Made by a program: the position numbers and the translations under genes
Assembly (NCBI RefSeq): GCF_016755875.1
Contig: NZ_BNED01000005.1
Coordinates: 7,329,501-7,393,500, forward strand
DNA length: 64,000 bases
Direction of reading: 5' to 3'
Origin: Streptomyces spororaveus
GTDB taxonomy: Bacteria > Actinomycetota > Actinomycetes > Streptomycetales > Streptomycetaceae
Notes under the pieces: generated by a model
Databases searched by the model: none
What the model was told of the DNA's origin: nothing
What the model saw: the letters and a program-made list of their open reading frames with translations, nothing else
Shown: positions 63,002 to 64,000 of the stretch, one piece after another
Position numbering within the stretch: the stretch's first letter is position 1
How the letters are laid out: the number at the start of each line of letters is the position of its first letter

Positions 63002-64000
63002 ATGACCACCGCAGCGAACGGGACGGCGGGGCCGGCGGTACGGGTCCGCTTCCTGGGCGACTTCGAGCTGACCGTCAACGGCACCCCCGTCCAGCGCTGG
63101 CGGGCCGGCAAGGCCCGTGGCCTGTTCCAGTACCTCGTGGTCCACCGCGGCCAGATGCTCACCCGCGACCGGCTCTACGCATCCCTGTGGCCCGGCACCG
63201 ACAGCACCTCGGGCAGCTCCCTGAAGGTCGCCGCCCACGCCCTGCGCCGGGTGCTCGACGCCCACCCCGACCGCCCCGGCGACTCCGGGATCCGGCTCGT
63301 CTACCGGGACTTCGGCTACGTCCTGCACATCACCGGGCTGTGGTCCGACCTCGACCGCTTCCAGGAACTGGTGCACACCGGCCTGCGTGCCGCCGCGGCC
63401 GGCGACGCCCCGCTCGCCCGTACCCGGCTGCGGGCCGCGATCGGCCTCTACGGCGGCGAGTTCCTGCGCGGCGAGAGCGCCGACTGGGTCGTCGAGCAGC
63501 GGGAGTACCTCAGGGCGCTCGCCCTGCGCGCCCTGGGCGTGCTGCGCGCCGACGCCGAGGCCCGCGAGGACTTCGTGGAGCTGATCGAGGTGTGCAAGCG
63601 CACGCTGGAGATCGACCGCCACCACGAGGAGACCTACCGCGCGCTGATGGCCGCACACGGCCGGCGCGGTGAACTCGCCTGCGTCCGCCGCTGGTACGAG
63701 CTCTGCGCCCGCCGGATGCGCGACGAACTGGCCGTGGCACCCGGCCCCGAGACCCAGCGGCTGCTGGGCACCCTGCTCCCGGCCGCGGCGCGCGCCGCCG
63801 CCGTCACCGCCGCCGCCCGCGCCCCGGTCTCCGCCGTGACGGGCGCCCCGCCCGCCACCGTCCGCGCGCTGCGGCCCGCGGCGGGCCGCCGGGCCGGGAC
63901 CCCCGCCTGGAGCGCGGACGCCCGTACGGCCGCGCCGGCCCGCCCGGTGCGGCGGGCCAGGCCCGACAACCGGGCCGCGGCCGCCCTGGCCCGTACGGCC
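63002..64000 (+). CDS. SARP-family transcriptional activator (incomplete at window end)
   Basis: 333 codons are visible and the frame stays open to the window end. N-terminal winged-helix DNA-binding domain (about 12-105): VRFLGDFELTVNGTPVQRWRAGKARGLFQYLVVHRGQMLTRDRLYASLWPG. Then a bacterial transcriptional activation domain (about 115-260): DLDRFQELVHTGLRAAAAGD and RTLEIDRHHEETYRALMAAHGRRGE. An Ala/Arg-rich linker follows and further domains may lie outside. ATG 63002 with GGGAGG. As a pathway-specific activator divergent from a halogenase operon, it marks a biosynthetic cluster extending to the right. Confidence 0.92.
   Translation, partial: MTTAANGTAGPAVRVRFLGDFELTVNGTPVQRWRAGKARGLFQYLVVHRGQMLTRDRLYASLWPGTDSTSGSSLKVAAHALRRVLDAHPDRPGDSGIRLVYRDFGYVLHITGLWSDLDRFQELVHTGLRAAAAGDAPLARTRLRAAIGLYGGEFLRGESADWVVEQREYLRALALRALGVLRADAEAREDFVELIEVCKRTLEIDRHHEETYRALMAAHGRRGELACVRRWYELCARRMRDELAVAPGPETQRLLGTLLPAAARAAAVTAAARAPVSAVTGAPPATVRALRPAAGRRAGTPAWSADARTAAPARPVRRARPDNRAAAALARTA

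Overview
The window is a piece of a Streptomyces (or very close actinomycete) chromosome. The support is GC-rich DNA with strong third-position G/C, GGAGG-type ribosome binding sites, a complete conservon (histidine kinase, roadblock, DUF742 and GTPase genes in a row), a SARP-type regulator, and rare TTA leucine codons confined to a few accessory genes, as expected where bldA tRNA is a regulator.

Region 1 (1-3480) is core: the end of an anti-sigma-type ATPase, a STAS remnant, then a minus-strand cold-shock neighbourhood (SCO5918-family protein, CBS protein, DEAD-box RNA helicase, CspA-like protein). The helicase mRNA carries a hairpin over its own Shine-Dalgarno site.

Region 2 (about 3480-15461) is an accessory island. 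It holds an ISL3 transposase remnant, two unrecognised genes, an almost gene-free stretch, an MMPL transporter, and a four-gene minus-strand operon: polyprenyl diphosphate synthase, methyltransferase, UbiA-family membrane protein and FAD oxidoreductase. Three of these four genes carry a TTA codon. The island ends in an IS256 remnant split by an apparently intact IS110-family element. In the 240 nt upstream of the IS110 transposase, both guide loops of a bridge RNA can be read directly against the target site and the element ends.

Region 3 (15462-28077) is mainly housekeeping or accessory metabolism: aldehyde dehydrogenase with a GAF regulator, a SWIM/SNF2 pair, a stand-alone class I isoprenoid synthase, an MpaB-type oxygenase, a methyltransferase and a MHYT membrane sensor.

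Region 4 (28264-33415) is the conservon, followed by a PPOX-fold oxidoreductase and a second roadblock gene.

Region 5 (33529-59205) holds conserved genes: YchJ-like protein, acyl-CoA thioesterase, Ski2-like helicase, YdjM-like hydrolase, a secreted repeat protein with a TTA codon in its signal peptide, a strongly asymmetric ABC exporter pair, a D-lactate dehydrogenase-like FAD/Fe-S protein, a MarR/ABC pair, a short MltG, a P450/monooxygenase/SRPBCC/MarR module, HAD and histidine phosphatases, an Lrp regulator, a YoaK protein, an APC permease and a universal stress protein.

Region 6 (59255-64000) looks like the edge of a biosynthetic cluster running off the right end: flavin-dependent tryptophan halogenase, flavin reductase and cation/proton antiporter in one operon, divergent from a SARP activator with a direct-repeat binding site between them.

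All functions are assigned by reading motifs and family resemblance. No database search, structure prediction or folding computation was run.
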